Positions 10,653 to 21,559 of a stretch of DNA of 64,000 nt are shown piece by piece (positions within the stretch are counted from its first letter, which is position 1; each line of letters begins with the position of its first letter). This stretch comes from Trichobilharzia regenti (lineage: Eukaryota; Platyhelminthes; Trematoda; Strigeidida; Schistosomatidae). Made by a program: the position numbers and the translations under genes. The notes under the pieces are model-generated. The model was not told where the DNA came from. It did no database searches and saw only the letters and a program-made list of their open reading frames with translations. Location: positions 7,857,517 through 7,921,516 of the forward strand of contig OX235263.1 of assembly GCA_944472135.2 (NCBI GenBank), given 5' to 3'.

Positions 10653-11649
10653 CTTACAAGGGGAGAGGAAAACTGTTTTTAAAAACTTAACCTATATTAT
10701 TTAGTTGACCATGACAAAGAAAGGAGCTGCACAAGCTTCTCTTGAACACGCCCAGATTTAGCTTGTTCACACAAATTCTAATTGTCTCTGCTGTATGTAA
10801 AAGTCGTACTCGTAGACCATTCAAGTTGGGTTGGGTGATATATGATAAATAAATTTAAAAGCTTTGTTAGATTATTATTGCAAGTAAGATAATCGACAAA
10901 GGTCAAGAAGTCGAATGTCAAAGGCGTCCTATGCCCGATTCCATGAGCATTATAGTCGGTTATAGCGTCATTGTCTGTACACCCCGAAAACAGATAGATG
11001 TCGTGACCATCTCACGGCCTGCATGTTTTCGAATCAATGCGGCATCTGATAGCAAAACAGTATCGTAAAAAAAAAACTATGGCCGAAGTTGAAATACCTC
11101 AGCATAGAGAAGACAGATCAGACAGGAGTCAGTGCATTAGACGGAACATCCAGTTCATTGGAACATGCTGCATCAATAATTTCAACCTTGATGTGTTGGT
11201 TTCAGGTTGGTTCGAGAAAGTACGGCTCTCAGAGATCCCATTAGACAGCGAATGTCATAGGGTTGAAACTATCCAGCCCTCAGCATCAACTCAAGGATTA
11301 AATATGTTGTTCAATCCTTGATTGAGGTTTGTAATGCAATTGCAGCTTGACATAAATTTTAAACTTTTTGACCGAAACAACCTGTTCCATACGTCTTATT
11401 ACAAATCGTGGAGACCAAGTTGAAAAATACTGATTCATGGAGTCGTTCGCACGGCTTGGGAATGCACTGACTTAATTTACTTCTGTGTAGGTGAACTTTA
11501 ATTGCTTGTAGAACAACTCGATATAAACGAACTGACCACTTGAAGTTAAGCGTGTTCCTTTCCGAGCACATTGCGTGCACTTATGTGTGCAGATAGATAC
11601 TGACAAAGACATGGGCATGGTGTGACGACAAATAAGTATCAAGGGTTGC
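10653..11649. other. Intron, no recognised feature
   Basis: About 1 kb of unassigned sequence. The longest frame (11037-11321, 94 codons) has no motif I recognise and no matching copy in the window. I do not call it a gene. Confidence 0.45.
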
Positions 11650-11998
11650 TTTGCAGGGTTTTGTCCGGTTACAGGATTTCATCATGAGCTGACATCGGTT
11701 CGAGAACCACCGGAAAACCACCAAGGAGTACCCGGATAGTTGTTTCGTCCTGCTTTCAGACTCACTGGCAGTACGCATCCGCCGACAGAGTTCAGACAAA
11801 GGACTTTCCGGTTACAAGGCGGGTTCATAGACCATTCAGCCACTCGGACCCTACCCAATAGCAAGTCGATGATTTCCACATTGTACAAATTCGCGATATG
11901 GCTTGACTGGCAATAGCCAGTGTAATTGCTGGCAAGTATTAGTCCTCACACTCGACCTGTTGTGCCCTACTGGTCACCACTTCCAACCAGAATCCACG
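11650..11998 (-). mobile_element. Hammerhead SINE family B, minus copy
   Basis: Nearly full length: tail (TTTCATCATGAGCTGACATC), hammerhead region with a mutated core (CCAGTGAG in place of CTGAAGAG), a degraded tRNA-like head and the 5' body with TGTGCCCTACTGGTCACCAC. The PLE at 11999 adjoins its 5' end. Oriented in sense with the nuclear receptor intron. Confidence 0.75.
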
Positions 11999-11999
11999 T

Positions 12000-12866
12000 T
12001 TGTATGGACTACCGAAAATACATAAGACAGGATTACCCCTCCGTACAATCTTCCATATGGCGGGCTCTCCTTATCACGGAATCGCTCAATGGCTAGCCGA
12101 AATACTGGAACCAGTCAGAAGGCGAGTATCTAAGTTTTCAATAGATGATACGTTTCAATTTATTGATAGTATCAAAGATTTTTATATCTCAGACAAAGTT
12201 CTGTTCTCATTAGATGTGACGTTGATATTTGCCAATGTTCCTCTCATGGAAACTGTTTGCTATTTATGTGATTATATTGATACACATAGTTTGGAAATAG
12301 GTTCACCGACAATCCACCTCAAAGAGCTTTTATTGAGATGTACGCTGAATGTTCAGTTCACCTTCAACAATGAGATCTATAGACAGAGTGATGGCATTGT
12401 CATGGGATCACCACTGGGTCCCTTGTTGGCTGACTGTTTTATGGCAAAGCTGGAAAATTCTCAACTTATTCAAACCATCGGTCATTTTGACATTTATAAG
12501 AGATACATAGACGACACTTTCGTCATCTGCGGTAAGAACGTAGTTCTTGATGATGTCTTGTTCGCCTTCAACAACTGCCATCCTTCTTTACAATTCACCA
12601 TAGAAAAGGAATCTGAACTAAGTATTCCGTTTCTTGTTGTATGCCTCAGCAGACATAACGACGGATCTCTCAAAAGATCGATCCACCGAAAACGTACATG
12701 GAACGGACAACTAACTAATTTTTACAGTTGGGTGCCTATTTCCAGGAAAAGGAATTTAATTCATTCACTCTGCTTTAGGATAAGGAAACTTTGTAGTTCT
12801 GATTGTGTTGACTCAGAACTTGACTTCCTGAAAGCCACACTCGCAGAAAACGGTTACCCTAACTGA
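12000..12866 (+). pseudogene. PLE reverse transcriptase fragment
   Basis: 288 codons of a Penelope-type reverse transcriptase, missing the N-terminus. The catalytic aspartates are present: one in the motif-A SLDV block at residue 72 and two in YIDD at 171-172. The segment after motif A reads LIFANVP where other copies have SLFTNVP. The frame ends at a premature TGA (12864-12866), and the reading frame continues unchanged beyond it, so this is a pseudogene of an RT normally followed by a linker and a GIY-YIG nuclease. Confidence 0.9.
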
Positions 12867-13155
12867 TTTATTGACAGAAACATGAGAGATAAGCAGTCTA
12901 AACTGGTCACCGACTCAGTTCCAAAGAAAACCTTATTCGTGAACTTGAAATTCAAAGGAGATCAAGCTTCAGATATGCTCAAAAATCGTCTTTCTAAATC
13001 AGTTAGTAAAACGTTCCCCGCAGCTAGATTACATATGACTTTCACGAGCCGCAAATTGTTCTCTACCTCTGTAAAAGATAAGCTCCCCCGTCTGACCGCC
13101 TCCATGTGCATCTACTAGTTCACCTGCTCTTGTGGAGCAAGGCACATTGGCCGTA

Positions 13156-13252
13156 GTCAGAGAACGCAGTGCCCAAGTTTTACACATATATTAACATGAC
13201 TTATGGTCTTCCTGTACGAAACTTATGAATAAACTCACTCGTCAGAGAACGC
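13156..13252. repeat. 73-bp insertion in the PLE, flanked by a 12-bp direct repeat
   Basis: GTCAGAGAACGC occurs at 13156-13167 and 13241-13252. The sister copy at about 44128-44140 has this site once, uninterrupted. The inserted 73 bp starts AGTGCCCAAGTTTTACAC, similar to the PLE-Y tail at about 23020-23035. It is best read as a small insertion with target duplication. Confidence 0.75.
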
Positions 13253-14040
13253 TCTCCACACGGATACGAGAACATATTCCGGCAGCATGGTTTTACAAGG
13301 GAGAAAGGAAATGTGTGCGAAGCTCTATCCTAGAACACCTCATCGACTTTTGTCACTTGGTCAATCCTGACCATGATTTCAAGGCCATATATAGAATTCA
13401 TGCTAACTTCCCGCGTTTTCTTCGTTACAGACTTCTAAAGACAGCTGAGGCCTTGGCAATTCATGACTTTAAGCCAGATCTTTGTGTACAATAGAGGAAG
13501 TATATACAATCCCTACTGCTGCCTTGGCCGTAGAGGGATAGACATTTATTTATTTATCTTATTTAGTTAGTTATTCTATGTACTTTTCCCTTATTACTTC
13601 GATTATTTTTACTATTATTATTACGACTCTCACTCTGAATCTTTTCCACTTGACCTACTTGACATTTTAAACCAAAAATTATCCATGTGTATACTTTTTA
13701 TCTTTATTTTTACAATATTAAATTCTATGTTATCAAATTTCACACCATGTTACGTAACATTTTATATTCGTCTATTAATCTTATAATTATATTCCTCTCC
13801 CCAAAATCTATACACCTGATGTATTTATTATCTTATATATGACATTAATTATTGTTCCACTTGACTTAAACTATGAACCTAATCACAAATATTTTAAATT
13901 TATTTCATACTATTATTATTTCATGTATTTACACCTTTGACCTAATTCCCTCACGGGATATAATTTCTTTATAAAACCATATGTATATCCGATTGTACAG
14001 CTTGATAATAAATTCGTTGTTGAAAAGAGTCTCTTCGCTG

Positions 14041-14615
14041 AAAGTTGTATTCACAAATTCTTAATGTACTTAATCATTCTGTCTTATCTATGTACACTCA
14101 CGTCTGGTGAACTTTGTATTGACCTTATTCCTTATTCAAAATTTATATTTCTGATTGCTAGCCATCTTCTTATACATGATCGATAAACAGTAGGTGATAT
14201 TTTCTTAACATCTCACTTACAAGAAGTGAACAATATTCATCAGAGTAGATATTGATAATATTCAAAGAAAAAAAATGGAGTTACCGTGGTAGCAATACTA
14301 CACACTGTGAACAGTTAGAGAGGGGATAATATTGATAAACCATATAAGACTATATAATGGGATTTATAAAAGATATCTGAGCTAAACTCACAAGATAGTT
14401 TAAACACTCCTCACTAAGATTTATACTCAGTTATGATTTTCGATTTGCAAATATGCTCAAGAAAATCTAACAGTATATGAAATCCTCAAAAGGTTATTTT
14501 TCACTTCATAAGACTGAAATTAGCGCTGAGTGAGTTGAAATCACTAACATAGATAATTGCGCAATCAGTAAACTCAGTAACTAAAGTCACAATACAGTTA
14601 TAATGAGAATATCAG
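14041..14615. other. Intron, no recognised feature
   Basis: AT-rich sequence between the PLE tail and a SINE B remnant. No supported frame or motif. Confidence 0.4.
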
Positions 14616-16135
14616 TTTTAAATTTGATCATGAATTGATTGATGTCAGTTTTGAGAACCCTGACTCAGAGTGGATCCATGACTCCAATGGGGCTCGTACC
14701 CAGCATCGCTTCACATTACATGGCAAGCCGGTTAACCATCGAGCCACTGGGACAAAATTAAGTGACCGATAGACAATTCTAAATTCTGAATAAAGCATTT
14801 AGAAGACAAATTTCGCGTGATGGTATTTACTGAAAAATTTATTACTCAATTTAATCATATTCATCCAAATATCTGAGTGTGACTTCCGAACTCGAATTGA
14901 ATAACAAACTCGGTTTCTTGGATATTTCAATGACCGGGAGAGATGATGGAACGATTCAGCGATCGATCTATATTTCGTAAACAGACATGGAGTGAACAGT
15001 ATCTTCATTTCACCAGGTTTGTTTCTATCCACTATAAACGTTCCCCAGCGTGAAATGTTTGTTTTCAAGGGCTCGAAAAATATGCATTAGTGGCACATTG
15101 ATAGATGAGCTTCGACATCTACATTCATTGTTATTAGCTAATGGTTATCCAGAAAATTGTATCAATTGTCACATCAAGGATAGACTACATCTTGAAAAGA
15201 CAGCTTCTGTACCAAACAAAGCTATCTTTATTAACCTACTCCATTCAAGGGTGACCAGATTATGCAGTTGACAGCTCAGAGACTTCTGTCAGTCATCAAA
15301 TTCACATTCTACACCGCATCTCATTACTTCACATGCCGAACATTTTCGATCCCTGTACCTACGATTAAAGGACGAAATTCTGATGACTCTAATTTAAACT
15401 GTATCTGCAAGTTCACCTGCAGTTGCGGTGACACCTATATATGTAGAACCAATAGAATGTTCCAATGTCGTCGAAAAGAACATGTTCCGAAATGGTTATT
15501 ACAAAATATAGAAAATTTCAATGCAATTATTAATCTGATTAGAAATTCATCAGTATCATCCATTGCAAAACAGTTATTAATGTCTGATCACAAAACCAAT
15601 ATTAATTAATGACTGCTTCACAATTATTTCACATAACTTTAATTCAAGGTTGGTTATTGAAGGTGATGGAAGCACTTTGGATTAATCACATACAGCCTAA
15701 ACTGTGTGTACAGTGAACACAATAGACTTCAACCTTCGCCTACCATGAACTGACTACTTAACCTATTTAAATATGATTGGTCATTAGTATGTAATTTTGT
15801 TTTTTATTTAACTGAGTAAGTGTCATGATCTTTATTTTATTATTGATAACCATGTTAGTTGTAAAGCGGTTGTAAAAAAATCTACGAAATGACGATATAA
15901 TCTCTCGGCGAAATTTGTCTTCTAAATGCCTTATTGAAATTTATGAAAGGGACTAATTGTCTTAATTCTAACCTCTGTCAAGTCCCAAATTTTGTAGCCC
16001 CACTGCCAGCTAACATCGTCAACGAGTGTTTGTCTTCACACAGGATCTCGTGGACTCCGATATTCACTGCTTCTCACTACAACTCCAGGTGGTCCTGTAT
16101 TCAGTCGTTAATCAGCAGTGGGTTAATTTTTTCAA
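14616..16135 (-). mobile_element. Degenerate SINE B (minus) split by a Penelope-like element
   Basis: 14616-14785 carries a decayed SINE B tail and head (GAGCCACTGGGAC at about 14741-14753), and 15945-16135 the matching 5' body (TAATTCTAACCTCTGTCAAG, then AGGTGGTCCTGTATTC). The PLE at 14787-15936 separates them. AATTCTAA sequences occur on both sides, but the duplication is too decayed to size. Confidence 0.6.
14787..15936 (+). mobile_element. Penelope-like element with short terminal inverted repeats
   Basis: The terminal inverted repeats 14787-14816 and 15908-15936 share AGGC/AAGC then ATTTAGAAGACAAATTTCGC, with one or two mismatches. Inside, frames encode LDISMTGRDDGTIQRSIYRK (end of RT), ELRHLHSLLLANGYPEN, VPNKAIFINLL and FTCSCGDTYICRTNRMFQCR (GIY-YIG start), broken by frameshifts. 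The final block includes QPKLCVQ near 15700. Inactive. Confidence 0.82.
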
Positions 16136-16139
16136 GTGT

Positions 16140-16330
16140 TAATTTGTAGGGATTTGACCGGTTTCAGGTTCGATCATATTTCGTAACCTGAAGGCGCTGA
16201 CTTCAATCCCCGCTGAGTTCATCCATGCATGGGTGCACGAATGCTGATGAAGAGTACTAAACCAGGACGAAACAACTGTCCAGAAGTCCTTGGTTTTTTC
16301 TTTTCAGGTTTCGTGACTGACTTGACTAAT
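16140..16330 (+). mobile_element. Degenerate SINE B with recognisable hammerhead
   Basis: Starts with an inverted tail (TTTGTAGGGATTTGACCGG), then a decayed head and a hammerhead with CTGATGA at about 16242-16248 and ACGAAACAACTGTCCAG at about 16274-16290. Stem I pairing is weak. Confidence 0.6.
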
Positions 16331-16469
16331 CAAATCCCTAACAAACTAACACTGATGTGATGCAGGGATATTCTGTTTGAAACTAAACTCAGTCCTTGAT
16401 TTTCTTCTTGAAGGGTTGAACAATGGTTAGTTGGAAGTCACTTCTAAATTGTTGTGAGCTCATGTCTAA

Positions 16470-16552
16470 CAATAATAATAATAATTATTATTATTATAAT
16501 AATAAGGATGACGGCTTCAGGGCAAACATTAGTTTTGATACAATGTGGAATT
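16470..16552 (-). mobile_element. CR1-like LINE 3' end, left piece
   Basis: An (AAT/TAA)n tract followed by ACAATGTGGAATT corresponds to the minus-strand 3' end of the CR1-like LINE. The element resumes at 17191 (AATGGAATTTCCAGC) after the SINE B unit, so the SINEs inserted in the LINE tail. Confidence 0.6.
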
Positions 16553-17190
16553 CAAGTGTTGATTTGTAGGGATTCGATTGATTACAAGATTTCATCATGA
16601 GCTGACATTAGTGAGAGAACCATTATAAAACCAACTGGGAGTGTAAGACGGCTGTTTCGTCCTAGTCTGTGACTCTTCATCAGTACGCACTCACCATCAT
16701 TAGGGTTCGAACCCAGGACCTTCTTGTTACAAGGCCAGCGACCATTCATCAGCCACTGGGACCCGATCCAATGGCCAGTCAGTCCATGAGTTCTAACTTC
16801 TGCCAATTCATGATATAGCGCGACCACTAGCCAATGTCATCGGCGTGAGTATTTGTGCGCACAGCCGACCTGCTGGACCCTACTGGTCACGACTTGTCAC
16901 TAGAACCCACCCGGGTAACTACCTACCTGAAGAGGGTAAGCCGCTAGTGAGCACCTCATTGATATTCAAGTGTTGGTTTGTAAGGATTTGATGAGCTGAC
17001 ATTAGTCAGAGAACCATTGGAAAACCTGGGAGTACTGAACAGCTGTTTCGTTCAAGTTTGGAACGAATCCCGATGAGTGCCTACTGCTGAAGAGTCCCAA
17101 ACTAGGACAGAGGAAACAGCTGTCCAGTAGTCCCAGGTTTTCCAATGGTTCTCTAACTAATATCAACTCATGATGGAATCCTGTAAACAA
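16553..17190. mobile_element. Hammerhead SINE B composite: minus copy, then inverted minus/plus pair
   Basis: 16553-16960 is a nearly full minus copy with box B GGGTTCGAACCC and the 5' body (ACCCTACTGGTCACGAC). 16965-17075 is a second minus tail plus half hammerhead, joined directly to a plus hammerhead and tail, 17076-17190. TGGAATT at 16546-16552 and 17193-17199 is a likely target duplication for the whole unit. Confidence 0.75.
17081..17130 (+). ncRNA. Hammerhead ribozyme (SINE B) with covarying stem I
   Basis: Core CTGAAGAG at 17087-17094, GAAA at 17113-17116, cleavage after GTC at 17124. Stem I is CTACTG 17081-17086 with CAGTAG 17125-17130, whereas most copies have GTACTG with CAGTAC. 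Both positions of one base pair have changed and pairing is kept. There are four extra bases (AGAG) between stem II and GAAA. Confidence 0.75.
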
Positions 17191-17620
17191 AATGGAATTT
17201 CCAGCATGTAGTACAGTATGGTAATGTCTAACTTTGACATTACACGGGTAATAATTAAAACAGAGGGGCATTTACATTGACAATATTGTTCAATACGGAC
17301 TTGAATAAAAGATTAAAATTCATTTGAAAATATTAACAATAATCGAATAGGTGCAAATACGGTAGAGCTGTTTACTCAGAGTTCCGCAATAAGTTGGTAG
17401 TGTCCTGTCCTGCACACACTTCTCATCACATAAAATGTATCCCGGATAAATAAGGTATTGTAGAGTTTGTATACTAGGTCGTCCGAGCACAATGTCTTCC
17501 ACAGTTGCTTCCAGTTCTGATACCTACCTGATGAGATGCAAGTGGGGAGAGTTGTGTATAGATAGGGTCTGACAAGATAATATCCCCTAATTTCTTGTAT
17601 GAATCTATGTGTCTATCTAC
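17191..17620 (-). mobile_element. CR1-like LINE fragment, 3' part
   Basis: AATGGAATTTCCAGCATG (3' end) and, farther in, CTGATGAGATGCAAGTGGGG and TCTTGTATGAATCTATGTG match the minus copy at 5269-5480 (protein SSGRTRSLYR region). No frame survives. Confidence 0.7.
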
Positions 17621-19130
17621 AACAGTACTCACAAGTTAAAGAAATCAAGTCTGAAGTTTCACAAAACCAGATCGTCAAATATTCGATCCGTGAGTCAAAG
17701 TTCAATGATCCAAAAAAAATTCTAACTGATGTGAACTTCACGATATACAGATACACTACCATCCACTATCATAAATCAGACCCTACTGGCCACGACATCT
17801 CATCACCACCTCAAGACATCTCCTGATGAGGCATAAATTGGCATTTTAGATTATGGATTGTCAGAATGTCAGATATGGAATAATTTCAACAGAGGCATTC
17901 AGTAAATTAATTATCTAACACTTCGCTAAATAACCTAATAATTATCTTATAAAAAATAATAAACTGACTGTTAGAACAATAAATAACATGTCAGTAGGAG
18001 ATTTCAATGTTAATTTTAATACAAACATCAGTCATAATTATTATTTGTGAAATTAAGGTTACTACACCCACAGCATGAAGTAACTGTCCGTCCGTCCGTC
18101 CGTCTCTCTCTCGCTCTCCCCGCCTCTCTGTACGTACTGTGTACAAAACTTTGCTTTAGGCAATATAACATTTTTGTTTCACATACACACACACACACTG
18201 ACATACTCGTGGTAACATTAAAAGAGTCACATACCCCTGTGAATTATGCAAAATTCCTGTTGCATAGGTAGTACGTACAATCGTACATAAGTGTGTGTAT
18301 GTGCATGTGCTTGTTTGTGTGTGGATGAGTTTGTATCTGAGGGAGGATGTATTAACGTAGTATCTTCCCATTGCCTTCTATGCTACTGACCATCTCCACT
18401 ATCATCGAGCAAACCCACCCACCCTCACCCCACCCCCGGCTGCTTGTCTGCCTCTTTCCCTTTCACAGTATGCCACAAATTCGCATTATTTAGTCGACAT
18501 TGTAAATAGGCTAATTAAATTAATTCATCATAATCAACATTTATTTATTTAATTCTGTCTTACATAAAGGGAGAAATAATCAACGACGAGCAGGAGTAGT
18601 CGTGGCCTAATTAATCTTTGACTTTATTGGCCTGTTACACAATGAAGGTCAATAGGAGTGATAGTAATAATAAGCACAAGCATAATCATAATCATAATTC
18701 CCTTGTTCCTACTTGTTCATTCTATTCCCAAAGGGCTGTTAGTTTCTCCTGATTGCTCCTTTTCTACTTCTTCTCTTATTCTTGGTCGATCATATGTGGA
18801 TTATTGTGATTTGGATAAAAGCTAAGTCATCATAATTCACACAAATTTATGCTAAAATAACATGCTAGAAATATTTCATGCAATTCTTCCCATTAATAAA
18901 CTTGAACAAAGCAAGAACAACATTTGTACCAGGATAATATAATATGAGCTCATCTTTTATTATTATTATTGTTTCGAGGATTCTTCTCAAATCGTTAAAA
19001 AAAAATATATGAATTACATTAAAGATATAAACATACTTTTCCACGATCATAAGGAGTAATTCGTTGGTAGGAAGTAAAAGTGACATTAGTCCGGAATGAT
19101 TTAACTGACTGAGAGTTACAAACACTGACT
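17621..19130. other. Intron with microsatellites
   Basis: Mostly unassigned. Short tandem tracts: (CCGT)n and CT-rich near 18087-18125, (CA)n at about 18185-18200, GTGTGT near 18290-18330. A segment at about 18785-18860 (CATATGTGGATTATTGTG, GCTAAGTCATCATAATTCAC) recurs at 20665-20740 just beyond the minus PLE, so it may be PLE terminal sequence. Confidence 0.5.
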
Positions 19131-19196
19131 ATTTATAGAATTTCAGGATTTCATCATGAGCTGACATTAGTTAGAGAACCACTGGAAAACCTGGGA

Positions 19197-19243
19197 GTAG
19201 TGGACAGCTGTTTCGTCCTAGTTTTGAGACTCTTCAGCAGTAC
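19197..19243 (-). ncRNA. Hammerhead ribozyme (SINE B), left palindrome arm
   Basis: On the minus strand: CTGAAGAG at 19237-19230, GAAA, then CAGCTGTC. Stem I GTACTG with CACTAC has one mismatch. Stem III ACAGCTGT gives 2 bp plus an AGCT tetraloop. It is in sense with the nuclear receptor transcript (intron 2). Confidence 0.7.
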
Positions 19244-19438
19244 GCACCCACCGGGATTCGAACCCAGGACCTTCCGGTTACAAGGCGAGCTCGTATACCA
19301 TTAAGCCACTGGGACCCGATCCAATGGTCCTTGAATTCTAACTTCTGCCAAGGACCATTGGATCGGGTCCCAGTGGCTTAATGGTATACGAACTCACCTT
19401 GTAACCGGAAGGTCCTGGGTTCGAATCCCGGTGGGTGC

Positions 19439-19485
19439 GTACTGCTGAAGAGTCCCAAAACTAGGACGAAAGAGCTGTCCAGTAC
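19439..19485 (+). ncRNA. Hammerhead ribozyme (SINE B), right palindrome arm
   Basis: GTACTG 19439-19444, core CTGAAGAG 19445-19452, stem II GTCC/GGAC, GAAA 19468-19471, cleavage after C19479, CAGTAC 19480-19485. Stem I pairs perfectly. Stem III is weakened by GAGCTGT in place of CAGCTGT. Antisense to the host gene. Confidence 0.75.
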
Positions 19486-19839
19486 TCCCAGGTTTTCCAG
19501 TGGTTCTCTAACTAATGTCAGCTCATGATGAAATCCTGAAACCAATCAAATCCCTACAAACCAACATTTATAGAATGATTAGACAATTAGGCTTGGAAAC
19601 AAAAAACAAACAGAGTTGCGTATATCTGTTTGTGTGTGTGTATAGGAACAAGACAAGGTTTAGCTAGAAAGAGCATAACAAAAAAGTAGATTACGTAACT
19701 AAAGAAAACGTTTTATCTAATAGCCAATAGAAGAAACGAAAGAAAAGAAACAAGGTGGGGTTAGTCATGTTTAGATGAGAGAGTTAAGTTTTCTAATCAT
19801 GTAAAGGTGATTCATGAAAGTTGTCTATTTTTTTGTTAT

Positions 19840-20640
19840 CACCAGGCCAGTGCAAGATTCATCACTGTCTCTTTCTGCGTACATAGACTTGGTTTAATTG
19901 TCGTTTGATGGCAATTGCTTCACCAAAGCATAGGAAGCTAAGTGGTTTCTTTTGCTTGTTGATTATATTTTGAACGACTTCAGGTTGATTTCTACAATAT
20001 GACCCGGAAATTTCAGTCTCAGGTTCTTTGGTATGTGTACATACCAATGCGGATACTAACCCTTCTCTTTGTTCTTTCAGTGTATGTGTGCTTTGGCACG
20101 TACAATATGTAAATTGGTAGACACAGTTGGAGGTGAAATGAGGTGAGTATTTGTCCACTTTTGATTGTCTCAAACAACTAGTCCGATAAATACATACAGG
20201 CTTGGCGGCTGGATATGTTCTTTTCAGGGCAGTGTTCAGTCTGCATCTTATTCTACTAGCAGTATCATCATCTTTGAATGCGAGCTGAAGAAAGATAGGC
20301 TTTTTATCTACTGTGCTGCTTTTGACTTTTTCAACATGACGTCTCCCATACTTGTCGATAAACTTTTGTGGGTAACCGTTGTCACGTAGGCATATCTCCA
20401 CAATGGATAGCTCTTCCTCAATCTTTTCTTTTGAACATAGTTTCCTCATACGATCAAATAATGTTCTCACCAATCCTTTTTTGTAACTTATAGGGCAGAA
20501 GCTTTTGAAGTTAAGATAAATCGCCCTCCAGGTCTCTTTTCTGTGTATATATCTTATGATTTTGCCGTCTTTATCACGTTGGATACCCAGGTCAAGAAAA
20601 ATTGAACTTCTCCTCTTTTTCATACTCCATTGTAAACTTA
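19840..20640 (-). mobile_element. Penelope-like element, C-terminal half
   Basis: Minus strand. The frame from about 20640 encodes the end of the RT and linker (YIHRKETWRAIYLNFKSFCP, RMRKLCSKEKIEEELS, DNGYPQKFIDKYGRRHVEK, KPIFLQLAFKDDDTASRIR), then CVYQFTYCTCQ, where the GIY-YIG region starts, and after a frame disturbance SYCRNQPEVVQNIINKQKKP and GEAIAIKRQLNQVYV. The frame is open over 266 codons, yet the nuclease part is scrambled. A 5'-truncated relic. Confidence 0.82.
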
Positions 20641-20744
20641 ATATTATTATTATTATTATCATTCTTCATCGATCGCATGTGGATTATTGTGCCTTGAATA
20701 AAAGTTAAGTCATCATAATTCACACTGATTTATGCTAAAATAAC

Positions 20745-21145
20745 CTGTAACCAATCAACCAAATCCCTACAACAAATACTTGAATACCAATGAAGTGCTC
20801 ACTAGCTACCTGGGATTCCATCAGGAAGTCGTGACCAGTAGGGTGTAGCAGGTCGGGTGTGAGGACAAATACTCGCCACAGAAGACATTGGCTAGTGGTT
20901 GCGCTATGTGGTGAATTGACAGAACTTAGAATTCATGGGATGGCCATTGGATCGGGTCCCAGTGGCTTAACGGTCTACGAGCTCGCTGGTCTTGTAATCA
21001 CAAGGTCCTGGGTTCGAGCCCCAGTGGGTACGTTTTGCTGAAGAGTCCCAAACTAGGACGGAGGAAACAGCTAATCAGTGCTCTCTAGTTAGTTTTCCAA
21101 TGGTTCTCTAACCATTGTCAGCTCATGATGAAATCCTGTAATCAA
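20745..21145 (+). mobile_element. Hammerhead SINE family B, full-length plus copy with tail-to-head junction
   Basis: It starts with tail sequence (AACCAATCAACCAAATCCCT) that leads straight into the 5' body (AATACTTGAATACCAATGAA, GTGCTCACTAGCTACC), then CGTGACCAGTAGGGTG, the tRNA-like head (box A GTGGCTTAACGGTCTACGAG, box B GGGTTCGAGCCCC), the hammerhead (CTGAAGAG near 21039, mutated stem I and cleavage site) and a second tail. The repeated tail at both ends fits a tandem or circular template. Confidence 0.8.
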
Positions 21146-21189
21146 TAGAAATAACTATTTGATTAAAATAGTAGGATGCATATTTTAAC

Positions 21190-21398
21190 CTCTTTAGGGA
21201 CTTGTCAGTCAGTTGAATGGATAGTGCATAGGAGTACTGCCAGACTGCAGTTTCGTCCCACCTTCGGACTCTTCAGTAGTACTCACTCACTGCAAAGGAA
21301 AGAACCCAGGACCATCCGGTTACAAAGCGAGCTCGTAGACCATTCAAGCCACTGTGATCCGACCCAAGGGCCCATAAATTCCAACTTCTGCCAATTCA

Positions 21399-21432
<34 letters not shown>
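21190..21432 (-). mobile_element. SINE B minus copy with (AT)n run
   Basis: Head and hammerhead remnants (GCAGTTTCGTCCCACCTTCG, then AGAACCCAGGACC) lead into GCCAATTCACG and a (TA)n run at 21402-21432 that replaces the normal 5' body. Confidence 0.7.
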
Positions 21433-21435
<3 letters not shown>

Positions 21436-21559
21436 GCAATCGGCAGTGAGTGTTGTAGCGGCAAATAATTCCCCGAAATTATTGACCACAGCAGTCATCA
21501 CTGAAGATTGGATGCTGAAATTGGTCAAGTTGGGAAAGAGTTGGCACATACTGGTCAAA

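Larger units (their letters stand above)
11999..14040 (+). mobile_element. Penelope-like element with reverse transcriptase and GIY-YIG remnants
   Basis: The 5'-truncated frame 12000-12866 starts at YGLPKIHKTG, the PLE RT signature. It has SLDV near residues 70-73 (motif A), MGSPLGPLLAD at 135-145 and YIDD at 169-172. A single TGA at 12864 interrupts it; the same frame continues to a TAG at 13116 inside CIY*FTCSCGA, the start of the GIY-YIG region. A 73-bp insertion (13168-13240) within a 12-bp duplication breaks the frame again, and coding resumes at 13225-13494 (REHIPAAWFYKGERKCVRSS). The AT-rich 3' tail runs to about 14040 and ends TTGAAAAGAGTCTCTTCGCT. Confidence 0.9.
19131..19576. mobile_element. 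Near-perfect SINE B palindrome (inverted dimer) with 11-bp target duplication
   Basis: ATTTATAGAAT at 19131-19141 and 19566-19576 bounds one unit. 19142-19349 is a minus SINE B and 19350-19565 its reverse complement. The arms share private variants, such as GGTATACGA after box A, so one arm was copied from the other instead of two independent insertions. Each arm has box A, box B (GGTTCGAATCC) and a hammerhead. Confidence 0.93.

Noticed and set aside
11037..11321. 94-codon frame as a host exon
   Set aside because: No motif, no credible splice sites at useful positions and no support from context.
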